62,569 nt of DNA from CAYTOF01 sp964439435 (GCA_964439435.1 CAYTOF010000003.1:1-62569), one strand, 5' to 3'; shown: positions 17,722-26,825, counted from the stretch's first letter. Numbers and translations are program-made. The notes: generated from the sequence alone by a model not told the origin.

Positions 17722-17917
17722 GTAGGTGCAAACGCTCAACATCGAGGGAAATCCTTGGTTTGTATCCGTTGATGTTTGCGCCGCTCTCGGCGTTTCCCGC
17801 ACTGCTGTAAGACAATTGGACGAAGACGAAAAGGGTGTGCATTCAACGCACACCCTTGGTGGAACCCAGAAGATTGCCGTTGTAAATGAATGTAGTGCAC
17901 CGTCCCACAGAGCATAG
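17717..17917 (+). pseudogene. Bro-N domain (phage-type antirepressor) remnant
   Basis: The frame reads FG-stop-VQTLNIEGNPWFVSVDV, then ALGVSRTAV and TLGGTQKIAVVNE. This is the order of the Bro-N domain, where the W-F-V and LGGTQ blocks are typical. An in-frame TAG replaces the codon before VQTL, and the protein stops soon after NE, so only about half the domain remains. It indicates past phage or integrative-element DNA. Confidence 0.65.
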
Positions 17918-18012
17918 TTTAGCAAATTGGGGCGGTAAGTAAAATCCAAAGCGATTGGCACTTATGTTTCATCCCTTGTTGGTGCCTTTCGCAGAAAGGA
18001 ATGCTCTTTTGT

Positions 18013-18255
18013 ATGACCAACAATACCCCCACATACGCGCCTATCGACCTTTGCGCCTGTTATGATTATCTTCCCTACCCGCCGGAGGAGTTCGCGGAGG
18101 AATGCCGTATTTACTGGCACAATCAGAATCCGTTCCGCGGAACGATTCAGCGCCGTATCGGCAATACCTGGTTTACCATCGAAACCGAATGTGTGGGAAG
18201 CGAAAAGCTGACCGATAAGGTCAAGCGGCTCATGTCCTCTGATAAAAGTTTGTAG
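18013..18255 (+). CDS. tnpW: Transposon-encoded protein TnpW
   Basis: An 80-residue protein with the conserved core CRIYWHNQNPF, RRIGNTWFTI and ECVGSEKLTDKVKRL seen in TnpW proteins, which accompany TnpX/TndX recombinases on clostridial integrative elements. Its function is not established. The start could be 18001 or 18013. The second begins MTNNTPTY as in relatives and is better spaced from AAAGGA. It lies about 100 bases before the recombinase on the same strand. Confidence 0.75.
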   Translation: MTNNTPTYAPIDLCACYDYLPYPPEEFAEECRIYWHNQNPFRGTIQRRIGNTWFTIETECVGSEKLTDKVKRLMSSDKSL

Positions 18256-18353
18256 AGAGGGGGCTTCCATTCATGACAAATACAAAAAATTATGTTAATA
18301 TACAACCATGCACACCGATTCTGTCAGCTGACCCAACTGAAAAGGAGGATACT

Positions 18354-20021
18354 ATGTTGGATCAGCAGAAAATTACCATCATCTATTGTCGCCTGTCCGT
18401 GGAGGACATCAAAGAGGACTCCAAGGGTGGCAAAGCTGACGAATCAAATTCAATACAGAATCAAAAAGAGTATTTAACCCGATATGCAAGAGAGCAGGGA
18501 TACACTAATCTGAAAATACTGGTGGACGACGGCTATACCGGAACAAACTTCAATCGTCCCGGCGTACAGGAGGGATGCGAGCTTGTAAAGCAAGGACTTG
18601 TGGGATGCTGGCTGTGCAAAGACCTTTCCCGTTTTGGACGTGACTATCTGACCGTTGGGCAGTACACGGACATCATCTTCCCCAGCTACGATGTACGATT
18701 TATCGCCGTCAATGACGGGGTGGACAGTGAGCGCGGCGATGGCGAGGGTATGGCTGCAATCCGCAATCTGTTCAACGAATGGTACCCGCGGGATACCAGC
18801 AAGAAAGTCCGTGTCAGCCTCCGTCAGCGTGGCACCAGCGGCAAGCACATGGGCAAGCCGCCCTACGGATACCGCTGCGACTCAGAGGACAAAGAGTTCT
18901 GGGCACTGGACGAGGAAGCTGCCCCGGTGGTCAAGTACATCTTCGACCTCAGTATTGACGGAAAAGGGCCGGAACAGATTGCCCGGATTTTGGAACAGGA
19001 GCAGGTGTTGACCGCCAAAGCCCTGTATGCCAAACAGAAAGGCAAGCCTCTCCCGGAAAGACCGTACCATTGGATCGGACAGTCTGTGGTGGGTATTCTG
19101 GAACGGCAGGAGTACACCGGCTGTACTTGCAACTTCAAAACCTACTCCAAGTCCTACAAGCTGAAAAAGCGGATTCCAAATGCCCCGGTGGATATGTATA
19201 TCATCCCCGACACGCAGGACGCAATCGTACCGCAGGCTCAATGGGACAGAGTACAAGAGCTGCGAAAAAACAAACGCCGCCCCGCTAAAGCGGAACGGCA
19301 GGGTTTTTTCTCCGGGCTTCTGTTCTGTGCCGATTGCGGCGGCAAGCTCCATTTTGCCACCAGCAAGAGCTTTGAGGGCAGACAAGACCGCTATGTATGC
19401 AAGCATTACAAGAGCAACCGCGGTACTTGCACCGCCCACTACATCCGGGAGGATGTGCTGCGGGATATGGTACTGGAACGGATACAGGCAGTGAATGAAT
19501 ATATCCGTGACGATGTCGAGGGCTTTCAGGAGGAATGGCTGCGTTGCCGCAGAACTGACCGGGAGAAGAATATCCGTGAGGACAAAAAGCGGCTGGAGCA
19601 GGCGAAGAAACGCCTTGCAGACTTGGATGTGCTCATACCCCGGCTCTATGAGGATTCCGTCCTTGGTAATCTGAGCATGGACAGATACAAGAAGCTGTCC
19701 GCAGATTATGAAGCAGAACAGGAACGGTTAAAACTCGAAATTGAAGTAACGGAAGAATGGGTAGAACAGCAGGAGGAAATGAACGATAATCTGGACGTGT
19801 TCATTTCCTTGACCCGTAAGTATGTGGATGCGGAGGAACTGACACAGACGATTGTAAATGAGTATATCAAGAAAATCGTGGTGTTCGCCCCCGACAAGTC
19901 CAGCGGAAAGCGGCAGCAGAAAATCCAGATTTATTTCAACTTCGTGGATGAGCTTGATATTCCTGTCATTTCTGACCCGGTGATTACAGAAACAACCTAT
20001 GGACGCAGAAAAACGGCGTGA
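18354..20021 (+). CDS. Large serine recombinase, TndX/TnpX-like
   Basis: A 555-residue site-specific recombinase. The resolvase domain holds the nucleophile serine in IYCRLSVED (near residue 12) and the pattern KDLSRFGRDYL near residue 95. The recombinase domain includes GKPPYGYRC. A zinc ribbon with CADCGGKL and CKHY...GTC follows, then a coiled-coil region rich in E, K and R. I chose the ATG at 18354 because AAAGGAGGATACT precedes it. An in-frame ATG at 18273 behind AGAGGGGG would add 27 residues. Full length with catalytic parts intact, so it may still be active. Confidence 0.9.
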   Translation: MLDQQKITIIYCRLSVEDIKEDSKGGKADESNSIQNQKEYLTRYAREQGYTNLKILVDDGYTGTNFNRPGVQEGCELVKQGLVGCWLCKDLSRFGRDYLTVGQYTDIIFPSYDVRFIAVNDGVDSERGDGEGMAAIRNLFNEWYPRDTSKKVRVSLRQRGTSGKHMGKPPYGYRCDSEDKEFWALDEEAAPVVKYIFDLSIDGKGPEQIARILEQEQVLTAKALYAKQKGKPLPERPYHWIGQSVVGILERQEYTGCTCNFKTYSKSYKLKKRIPNAPVDMYIIPDTQDAIVPQAQWDRVQELRKNKRRPAKAERQGFFSGLLFCADCGGKLHFATSKSFEGRQDRYVCKHYKSNRGTCTAHYIREDVLRDMVLERIQAVNEYIRDDVEGFQEEWLRCRRTDREKNIREDKKRLEQAKKRLADLDVLIPRLYEDSVLGNLSMDRYKKLSADYEAEQERLKLEIEVTEEWVEQQEEMNDNLDVFISLTRKYVDAEELTQTIVNEYIKKIVVFAPDKSSGKRQQKIQIYFNFVDELDIPVISDPVITETTYGRRKTA

Positions 20022-20037
20022 CCCTGCGGTCACACCG
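20014..20037 (+). terminator. Hairpin overlapping the recombinase stop
   Basis: CGG-x-GTGACC pairs with GGTCAC-x-CCG around the loop CTGC. It spans the stop codon at 20019-20021. There is no strong T-tract. Confidence 0.45.
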
Positions 20038-20180
20038 TTATCTGCGGCAAAATAGTTACTTGTCACTATTAAGCCTTGGTTTTAGTTGTTTTACTGTTCT
20101 ACTTTGGTGAGTTCCGGAAAAGTGACTCCAACTTCAAGCTCGGTTTGTTTATTCACATTATAAACTGAGAGGTCTTTCAA

Positions 20181-21677
20181 ATGGACGGCTATATTTTGGC
20201 TCTTGATCAAGGTACCACAAGCTCAAGAGCCCATATAATTGACAGCTCGGGGCAAATTATCGCCTCTGCCCAGCACCCCTTTAAACAGATTTATCCTGCT
20301 GCCGGATGGGTGGAGCATGACCCCTTTGACATCCTCGAAACCCAGCTTCGCGCTGCGGGAGAGGCCTTTGCCCAAAGCGATCTCTCCCCCTCCGATATCG
20401 CCGCCATCGGTATTGCTAATCAGCGAGAGACGACCATTGTGTGGGATAAGCATACGGGCAAGCCCGTATGCAATGCCATTGTCTGGCAGTGCCGCAGGAC
20501 AGCGGAGATCTGCAATGAGCTGATTGCGAGTGGGCTTTCCGAATATGTGCAGGAGAAGACAGGCCTTGTCATAGATGCGTATTTTTCTGCTACAAAGCTC
20601 AAATGGATTCTTGACAATGTGAAGGGAGCAAGAGAGGCGGCGGATAAAGGGCAGCTCCTCTTTGGAACTGTTGAGACATGGTTGATTTGGAATCTCACAG
20701 GCGGTGCCGAGCATGTGAGCGACTGTGCAAACGCCTCTCGAACAATGCTCTTTGACATCGATAAACTCTGCTGGGATGATGAGCTTTTAAAAGCTATTGA
20801 TATCCCAGACTCTGTTTTACCTCGCCCTGTCCCCTGTATGGACTCCATGGGTAAAATTGCCAAGGGCATAAAGCACATGGAATCCTTGGAGGGCATTCCC
20901 ATCTGTGCCGCGGCGGGAGACCAACAGGCAGCCCTCTTTGGTCAGTGCTGTTTTGAACCGGGTCTTGCCAAAAACACATACGGCACAGGTTGTTTTCTCT
21001 TGGCAAACTGCGGAGATGAGCGCCCCCGTTCAAGACATGGACTGGTGACAAGCATTGCCTGGAATACAAATACACAAAAAATATACGCCCTGGAGGGCAG
21101 CGCTTTCAACACAGGCTCTGCCATACAGTGGTTGCGGGATGAACTCGGACTTATAGAATCTGCCAAGGAGTGTGACAAACTTGCCGAAACGGTAGAAAAC
21201 AGCGGCGGTGCTTTTTTCGTACCGGCCTTTACGGGACTCGGAGCACCCTATTGGGATATGGATGCAAGAGGCCTTCTGTGCGGTCTGACTAGGGGTACGA
21301 CCAGGGCCCATGTCGCAAGGGCAGTGCTTGAGAGCATAGCCTTTCAAACGGCTGATTTGTGTGCTGCCATGGAACTGGATCTCGGATTTTGCTTGCGAGA
21401 GTTGCGCGTTGACGGCGGCGCAAGTGCCAGTGATGTGTTGATGGCCTTTCAAGCCGACATCCTGGGTATGAACATAAACAGACCCCAAAACACAGAATCC
21501 ACGGTTTTAGGGGCCGCTTTTATGGCAGGACTTGCCGTCGGGCTTTGGAGTGATACCGCCCGGCTGTCAACAATGCGCAAAACACAGAGAGTTTTTCACC
21601 CTGCCATGTCAAGCGAGCGCAGAGATGGGCTTTATAAAGGATGGAAACAAGCCATAGCACGGACAAGGTCGTTTTAG
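20181..21677 (+). CDS. glpK: Glycerol kinase
   Basis: A 498-residue FGGY-family kinase that makes glycerol 3-phosphate from glycerol and ATP. ILALDQGTTSSRA opens the protein (phosphate-binding loop), GWVEHDPFDIL and IANQRETT carry substrate contacts, and VDGGASASDVLMAFQADIL forms the C-terminal adenosine motif. Length is normal. No glpF or glpO/glpD partner is nearby. Its stop overlaps the stop of the convergent activase gene (21674-21677). Confidence 0.95.
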   Translation: MDGYILALDQGTTSSRAHIIDSSGQIIASAQHPFKQIYPAAGWVEHDPFDILETQLRAAGEAFAQSDLSPSDIAAIGIANQRETTIVWDKHTGKPVCNAIVWQCRRTAEICNELIASGLSEYVQEKTGLVIDAYFSATKLKWILDNVKGAREAADKGQLLFGTVETWLIWNLTGGAEHVSDCANASRTMLFDIDKLCWDDELLKAIDIPDSVLPRPVPCMDSMGKIAKGIKHMESLEGIPICAAAGDQQAALFGQCCFEPGLAKNTYGTGCFLLANCGDERPRSRHGLVTSIAWNTNTQKIYALEGSAFNTGSAIQWLRDELGLIESAKECDKLAETVENSGGAFFVPAFTGLGAPYWDMDARGLLCGLTRGTTRAHVARAVLESIAFQTADLCAAMELDLGFCLRELRVDGGASASDVLMAFQADILGMNINRPQNTESTVLGAAFMAGLAVGLWSDTARLSTMRKTQRVFHPAMSSERRDGLYKGWKQAIARTRSF

Positions 21678-22524
21678 AGTGTGCTTATATGCCTTGAAAA
21701 CTCCGCTTTGGCACGTTTGAGGTCAGCCGTAGAGACAATCCACTCTTTGCGCTCATTTCCGATGCGCCCTAGCTTTTCCATCTTGGCATTGCCCATTGGG
21801 TGATAGGAAAAAAACTTTACATTTTTACAGTGTGGCAGCCTTTTGTAAAGTTTACGGTATTCACCAAAATGCACCGCAGCTCTATATTTGCCTTGAGACT
21901 GTCCGCAAGCAGCAGGTTTTCTATTATCCTCTCATTTGAAACCCCGGTGTACTCAATATGCCTTTCCTTGTCGCTGTCTTTAAAATCCCATAGCAGCGTA
22001 TCTGTATATTGACACAGTGTGGGCAGAAAGGCCTTGTCGAAATACCCGCAAGTCTCCACCGCTGTATTCAGATTGTTTTCCTTTGCCGCTTTTAAAAGGG
22101 CGATTGTCTCCTTTGGGTATGCCATCGGCTCGCCGCCGGAGATTGTGAGCCCTCCCTCTTTGCCATAAAAAGCGACATCGCGCAGCACTTCGTAGATAAT
22201 CTCATCAATGCCCATCTCTTGGCTGACGGATTCAAGTGCCTTTGTCGGACACACACCCACACAGTCTTCACTCATGAGACATCTATCTCTGTCAAAGACA
22301 TGCTTTCCTGTTGTAAACTGATGTGCGCCGTTTTTGCATATGTTGCAGTTGCCGCACCGAATACATTTGGACGGTGAGTAATATATCTCATTTTCTTTTT
22401 TGTGTGTCTCGGGATTGTGGCACCATTTACATCGCAGCGGGCAGCCCTTTATAAAAACCGTGGTTCTTATTCCCGGCCCATCATGCATACAAAACCGCTG
22501 TATCTCCACCACAGGTAATTTCAT
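21674..22524 (-). pseudogene. Glycyl radical enzyme activase, frameshifted
   Basis: A radical SAM activase split over two frames. The main part (start at 22524, overlapping the enzyme stop as ATGA) has MHDGPGIRTTVF, the cluster motif CPLRCKWC and two ferredoxin-like cysteine groups (CIRCGNCNIC and CLMSEDCVGVC). After ELRCILVNTVN it runs into a stop at 21817. The expected C-terminus, HFGEYRKLYKRLPHC to the stop at 21674, continues in another frame from about 21870. The segments for RCILV and VHFGE use the same bases, which suggests a small deletion between short direct repeats or an assembly error. The radical SAM core is intact. Confidence 0.8.
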
Positions 22525-24644
22525 CGCCGCATCCCCTTTGAGCAGCGCTGTATGATCATATCCTGCCACTCTTTGCTGAGGGTCACAAACCGCGCGTTCC
22601 AACCGGAAACCCGCACCGAAAGCGTGGGGTATTTTTCGGGGTGCTCCTGCGCGTCTTTTAAAACCCTTTCATCTATCACATCAAGCTGCATGAAAAATCC
22701 GCCAAGCTCAATGAAGCCTTCAATCAAATGGATGATGGCCGTTGTGCCCTCTTCGTCGTAAACACTTGTCGGGAACAACTCCACATCCAATGCGGCACCG
22801 GACACCGTTTTCCTCAAATCTGCCTTGCAGTAGGATTTTATCATGGCAGTGGCGCCAAGCAAATCCGTGCCGGGTGTGGGCGAAAAATTGCCCGAGAGTA
22901 CCTCGCCTTTTTTACGCCCGTGGGGAGATGCGAGACGCTTTGAGGCCCAATCGATTTGTCTGCCAAATGTGCTGATGCCTGCGGGAAACAACAGAGGGCC
23001 ACCCTTGCTCAACTCACGGCATATCTTGGCAAACTCCTCCACTATGTGCACCGCAATCTCGTCGACATCGTCGCTGTCATTTCCAAAATAAACATAGTGG
23101 TTCAATATGTATTGTCTGAGAGGTTCATGGCCTTCAAAGTTATCTTGCAAAATCTCCATGAATGCGGAAAGCGATAACTTCTTTTCTTTAAAAACAACAT
23201 TCTTTATGGCGTAGAGAGCATTGACAGCATCGGGTAATCCTCCGATATGAGGTGAGATCATATTGTATTTGGGCCCTCCTCCATAATAGGACAGGCCCGA
23301 CTCAATGCACCCCATCGTGAACATTGAAACAACGGAGCAAGGAGTTGCCTCCGCTCTTTCTTGCCAGCGCTTTGGATCAAAGCGCTGGACACTGTAAATC
23401 TCTTCAACTGTTTTGCGTAAATCCTCTATAAATGCTTGATAGAGGTCCTCATATGTCTCAAAAGGCAGTTTTTCATCATATGCCTTCAGTGTCTTCTCCT
23501 GCAACAGCTTTAGGGCGTCGAAGGGGATGTAGTTGAAAAATGTTTTCCCCGGGATTTGCACTTCCCAACAACCGTCATTGGCAAAGGTACGTGCTTCCTC
23601 TATCTCATATCCAAAATCCGTCAGGGCATCTAAAATCAAGTCCTCATTGTATACCGCCACTATGCCGCCGCCATGCCTTATGACTTCGGCCATGCGTTTT
23701 AGCAGCAACGGGTCGGATTTTTTGTTGATGCGGACCGTTATCGGGAAATCGCTTATGCCGAGCTCTTCGATTATATCCAAAACAAGATATGTCACTTCAT
23801 TTGTGATGTCCTCTCCGTTTTCATCGACACCCGAAAGGACGATATTTTGATAGTGCTGCGCATCGCCGCTGATACTTCTCTCTCCGCGAATCCACTCGCA
23901 ACCTTTTATGAAGAAGTGTGCCAGAAATTCCCGCGCTTGCTCCACTATCACGGTACCTTTTTCCAAATCCCTTTTCAGATACGGCCCGAGCATTGCGTCG
24001 ATTCGGCCGATACCCGACCAATTGCCGCAGAGCCTTGTAAAGGCAAAGGTAAACCAAAGGCTTTGGACAGCTTCAAAGAAATTGCTTGCGGGATAATAGG
24101 GCACATTTCGCAGGTTTTTTAATATATCACCGTGTTTCTCATCCTCGCTAAGCGCCTCAATATATCTGCTGTGCCAAATCTTCAGGCAGGAAATACAGTG
24201 CAACATGCTGTGAAGGTTGGCAACTTTTTCTTTCTCTGTCTGAACGGCCAAGGACCTGTTGATGCGCTTTTCTATGTCTAATAAGCCATACTTCAATACC
24301 CTGTCAAAGCCCAATGTCACATGGCTCACGCTGTTTATAAAAAGGTTGCCGTTGTGGGTAGCCGGCACCATATGTCTTATCGCAGCGCCCAAAGTGGCCG
24401 CACCCGATAAAAGCTCGTTTTCACAGATGCGTATCGGTGCTTTTTGCGCTATTTCCAATATAGCCGCATTGTATTTGTCCGGCAGACTCATTTGATCAAA
24501 ATCTGCCAGATGATCCAAGGACACAGCTTGATTTTTCCATGTGTCCTGTCCGTATTTAAAGTGCAGTGAATCGTATGCAAAAGCTCTTGTTTTTTCAGAG
24601 AGGCGCACAGGACGGTTTTCTTTATAAGCTGTATAAAACTCCAT
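22521..24644 (-). CDS. Glycyl radical enzyme of unknown substrate (pyruvate formate-lyase family)
   Basis: A 707-residue enzyme with both hallmarks of the family: the thiyl cysteine in NDGCWEV (Cys359) and the glycyl radical loop VRVSGWNARF (Gly681). The GC-x-E motif fits dehydratase, lyase or decarboxylase members rather than pyruvate formate-lyase itself, which has two adjacent cysteines. The W in GCWE and in SGW differ from the well-known CutC, glycerol dehydratase and HypD patterns as I recall them. It is shorter than most of those (about 780-850). An AGGTGATG box precedes the start. The activase follows with a four-base overlap. Oxygen-sensitive, so it implies anaerobic life. Confidence 0.88.
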   Translation of the reverse strand: MEFYTAYKENRPVRLSEKTRAFAYDSLHFKYGQDTWKNQAVSLDHLADFDQMSLPDKYNAAILEIAQKAPIRICENELLSGAATLGAAIRHMVPATHNGNLFINSVSHVTLGFDRVLKYGLLDIEKRINRSLAVQTEKEKVANLHSMLHCISCLKIWHSRYIEALSEDEKHGDILKNLRNVPYYPASNFFEAVQSLWFTFAFTRLCGNWSGIGRIDAMLGPYLKRDLEKGTVIVEQAREFLAHFFIKGCEWIRGERSISGDAQHYQNIVLSGVDENGEDITNEVTYLVLDIIEELGISDFPITVRINKKSDPLLLKRMAEVIRHGGGIVAVYNEDLILDALTDFGYEIEEARTFANDGCWEVQIPGKTFFNYIPFDALKLLQEKTLKAYDEKLPFETYEDLYQAFIEDLRKTVEEIYSVQRFDPKRWQERAEATPCSVVSMFTMGCIESGLSYYGGGPKYNMISPHIGGLPDAVNALYAIKNVVFKEKKLSLSAFMEILQDNFEGHEPLRQYILNHYVYFGNDSDDVDEIAVHIVEEFAKICRELSKGGPLLFPAGISTFGRQIDWASKRLASPHGRKKGEVLSGNFSPTPGTDLLGATAMIKSYCKADLRKTVSGAALDVELFPTSVYDEEGTTAIIHLIEGFIELGGFFMQLDVIDERVLKDAQEHPEKYPTLSVRVSGWNARFVTLSKEWQDMIIQRCSKGMRR

Positions 24645-24683
24645 TCACATCACCTGTTTAAATATACTGCATGGTATAATTTA

Positions 24684-24712
24684 ATTGTATCAAATATATA
24701 TTGCATTTTCAA
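24684..24712 (-). promoter_or_regulatory. Predicted promoter of the glycyl radical enzyme operon
   Basis: On the minus strand TTGAAA (24712-24707) and TACAAT (24689-24684) are 17 bases apart, about 40 bases before the start codon. Confidence 0.55.
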
Positions 24713-24768
24713 TTGACAAAGCCTTTGTATACCTGTAAAATTCTATTACGGCATTTTCTCTCAGGCGA

Positions 24769-24810
24769 GACAAATCGCCCCTTGACTTAAAAGTCAAAGA
24801 GCGATTTGTC
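24769..24810 (-). terminator. Two-part hairpin downstream of tRNA-Leu
   Basis: GACAAATCGC (24769-24778) pairs with GCGATTTGTC (24801-24810), with TTGACTT/AAGTCAA nested inside. A further GCGGCG/CGCCGC stem (24812-24826) touches the tRNA 3' end. Likely end of the tRNA transcript. Confidence 0.6.
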
Positions 24811-24826
24811 TGCGGCGACTCGCCGC

Positions 24827-24913
24827 TGGTGCGGATAAGAGGACTTGAACCTCCACCGTATTACTACGACTAGAACCTGAATCTAGCGCGTCTGCCAATT
24901 CCGCCATATCCGC
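24827..24913 (-). tRNA. tRNA-Leu (anticodon CAG)
   Basis: Acceptor stem GCGGATA/TATCCGC with encoded CCA, anticodon stem CTAGA/TCTAG around TTCAGGT, a long variable arm as expected for leucine, and a GGTTCAAGTCC T arm. Confidence 0.95.
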
Positions 24914-24952
24914 ATAAAGTTGTGTAGAGCAACACAAACAGGTGCGAACATT

Positions 24953-24981
24953 ATTATAATATGTGCAAGCACCGTTGTCAA
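24953..24981 (-). promoter_or_regulatory. Perfect consensus promoter of tRNA-Leu(CAG)
   Basis: On the minus strand TTGACA (24981-24976) and TATAAT (24958-24953) are exactly 17 bases apart. It ends 39 bases before the tRNA. Confidence 0.85.
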
Positions 24982-25038
24982 GCGCATTTCTTTATTTGCC
25001 CTTTCCCGCTGTAAAATATTATTTCAAAGGATGTAATT

Positions 25039-25971
25039 ATGTCAAACTCATATGCAAATTCACTTGGATTGATTGGCAACACACCAATGGTTGAGCTTTC
25101 CTTTTTAGCTCAAAAATACAACCTCAAATCAAAGCTGTTTGGCAAGCTCGAATCTGTCAACCTCACAGGCAGCGTAAAAGACCGCATTGCCAAAGCGATG
25201 ATAGAAGATGCCGAAGCAAATGGCCTGTTGAAACCTGGCTCCGTCATCATAGAGCCCACCAGCGGCAACACCGGCATCGGCCTTGCGGCTGTGGCCACTG
25301 TCAAGGGATATAGAACCATCCTCACCATGCCGGACACCATGAGCATAGAGCGCAGAAACTTGCTCCGAGCGTATGGTGCAGAACTGGTTCTGACCGAGGG
25401 CGCGCTCGGCATGAAGGGCGCTATGGCCAAAGCCAAGGAACTATCAGAACAGATTCCGGACAGCTTTATCCCCGGTCAGTTTGACAACCCCGCAAACCCC
25501 GCCATACATCTGGCCACCACCGGCCCGGAGATTTGGGAGCAGACGGAGGGCAAAGTCGACATCTTTGTATCAGGTGTCGGCACGGGCGGAACGCTCACAG
25601 GTGCTGGTGAGTTTTTGAGATCGAAGAACAAGGACATATATATAGTGGCGGTTGAACCCTCTGATTCGCCCGTGCTCTCAGGCGGCAGTGGCGGCCCCCA
25701 CAAGATACAGGGGCTTGGTGCCGGTTTTGTCCCCGCTGTTTTGAACACCGAGATATACAACGAGATCGTCCGCGTCCAAAACCAAGATGCCTTCGACATG
25801 GGCAGAACCGTTGCTCAGACAGAGGGCTTGCTCGTGGGCATATCCTCAGGAGCAGCAGTGTGGGCGGCGCTTGAACTCGGGCTGCGCCCTGAAAATGCTG
25901 GTAAGAGCATTGTCGTCATCATTCCCGATGCGGGCGACCGATATCTCTCAACACCCATGTTTTCACAGTGA
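25039..25971 (+). CDS. cysK: Cysteine synthase (O-acetylserine sulfhydrylase)
   Basis: A 310-residue PLP enzyme making cysteine from O-acetylserine and sulfide. The PLP lysine lies in LTGSVKDRIA (near residue 45), the substrate loop is PTSGNTGIGLA (near residue 75), and the phosphate cup is GVGTGGTLTG (near residue 180). Normal length. The start follows AAAGGATG. It is 28 bases from the next gene and probably co-transcribed with it. No serine acetyltransferase is adjacent. Confidence 0.95.
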   Translation: MSNSYANSLGLIGNTPMVELSFLAQKYNLKSKLFGKLESVNLTGSVKDRIAKAMIEDAEANGLLKPGSVIIEPTSGNTGIGLAAVATVKGYRTILTMPDTMSIERRNLLRAYGAELVLTEGALGMKGAMAKAKELSEQIPDSFIPGQFDNPANPAIHLATTGPEIWEQTEGKVDIFVSGVGTGGTLTGAGEFLRSKNKDIYIVAVEPSDSPVLSGGSGGPHKIQGLGAGFVPAVLNTEIYNEIVRVQNQDAFDMGRTVAQTEGLLVGISSGAAVWAALELGLRPENAGKSIVVIIPDAGDRYLSTPMFSQ

Positions 25972-25999
25972 TATAATAACCGATGAAAAGGATGTGTCC

Positions 26000-26728
26000 A
26001 TGTCCCACTGGCTTTCTCGAACCGAACTTATATACGGCACAAAAGGATTGGATATTCTACAAAATGCCCGCATAGCTGTGTTTGGCATCGGCGGTGTGGG
26101 TGGTTATGCCGTAGAGGCTCTCGCTCGCAGCGGTATCGGCACTCTCGATTTAGTCGACAGTGACACTGTCTGTGAGTCCAATCTCAACAGGCAGATACAT
26201 GCACTCCACAGCACCCTTGGCAAATACAAGGTCGATGTGGCAAAGGAGCGTATTTTAGACATCAATCCCCGAGCGATAGTGAACACCCACAAGCTCTTTT
26301 TTTCGGATTCAAATGCCTCGATGTTTAATTTTGCAAAGTATAACTATGTTGTCGACGCCATAGACACAATTTCATCTAAAATGACCCTTATTTTGTGCGC
26401 ACAGGATACACACACCCCTATTATCAGCTCTATGGGAGCGGGAAACAAAAAGCAAGCTCTTTCATTTAAAATATCGGACATATACTCCACCGACACCTGC
26501 CCCTTGGCACGTGTGATGCGCAAAGAACTGCGGGCGCGCGGTGTAATAGCTCTAAAAGTGCTCTGCTCAAGTGAGACCCCCGCCACATGCCTCGGTGAAA
26601 CCAACTGCCCTGATTCGTGCAAGCAAAGGGCGCCGGGCAGCAATGCCTTTGTGCCGGCTTCGGCAGGTCTTATCATAGCCGGAGAGGTTGTCAATGACCT
26701 TGTGCGAGGAGCTGCTCTGTCAGACTGA
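26000..26728 (+). CDS. tcdA: tRNA threonylcarbamoyladenosine dehydratase (TcdA/CsdL)
   Basis: A 242-residue E1-like ATP-dependent enzyme that cyclises the t6A modification of tRNA. It has the nucleotide loop GIGGVGGYAVEALARSG near residue 28, DSDTVCESNLNRQ near residue 49 and the cysteine-containing ETPATCLGET near residue 190. The ATG at 26000 behind AAAAGGA is chosen. The frame is open further upstream inside cysK, but that part is not homologous. It ends at a bidirectional terminator. Confidence 0.9.
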   Translation: MSHWLSRTELIYGTKGLDILQNARIAVFGIGGVGGYAVEALARSGIGTLDLVDSDTVCESNLNRQIHALHSTLGKYKVDVAKERILDINPRAIVNTHKLFFSDSNASMFNFAKYNYVVDAIDTISSKMTLILCAQDTHTPIISSMGAGNKKQALSFKISDIYSTDTCPLARVMRKELRARGVIALKVLCSSETPATCLGETNCPDSCKQRAPGSNAFVPASAGLIIAGEVVNDLVRGAALSD

Positions 26729-26774
26729 GCACCCTTAAAGCAAAAATATTGCGCTGCTCCATATAAAGACATTC

Positions 26775-26805
26775 GGCTCGAATCTTTATAAAAAAGATTC
26801 GAGCC
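26775..26805. terminator. Bidirectional terminator between tcdA and the decarboxylase operon
   Basis: GGCTCGAATCTTT pairs with AAAGATTCGAGCC. The arms are flanked by A and T stretches on both sides. Confidence 0.85.
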
Positions 26806-26825
26806 AAATTGATTTGGTTAAATTA

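Larger units (their letters stand above)
18013..20037 (+). mobile_element. Edge of a serine-recombinase integrative element (TndX/Tn4451-like)
   Basis: tnpW followed by a large serine recombinase that ends about 160 bases before the core gene glpK is the usual arrangement at one end of these elements. The other end was not found. Transfer and mobilisation genes are missing, and only remnants occupy 16.4-18 kb, so the element is probably decayed. Confidence 0.55.

Noticed and set aside
20181..24644. glpK and the glycyl radical enzyme as one glycerol pathway
   Set aside because: They converge with overlapping stops and have separate promoters; B12-independent glycerol dehydratase identity is not supported by the active-site loops.
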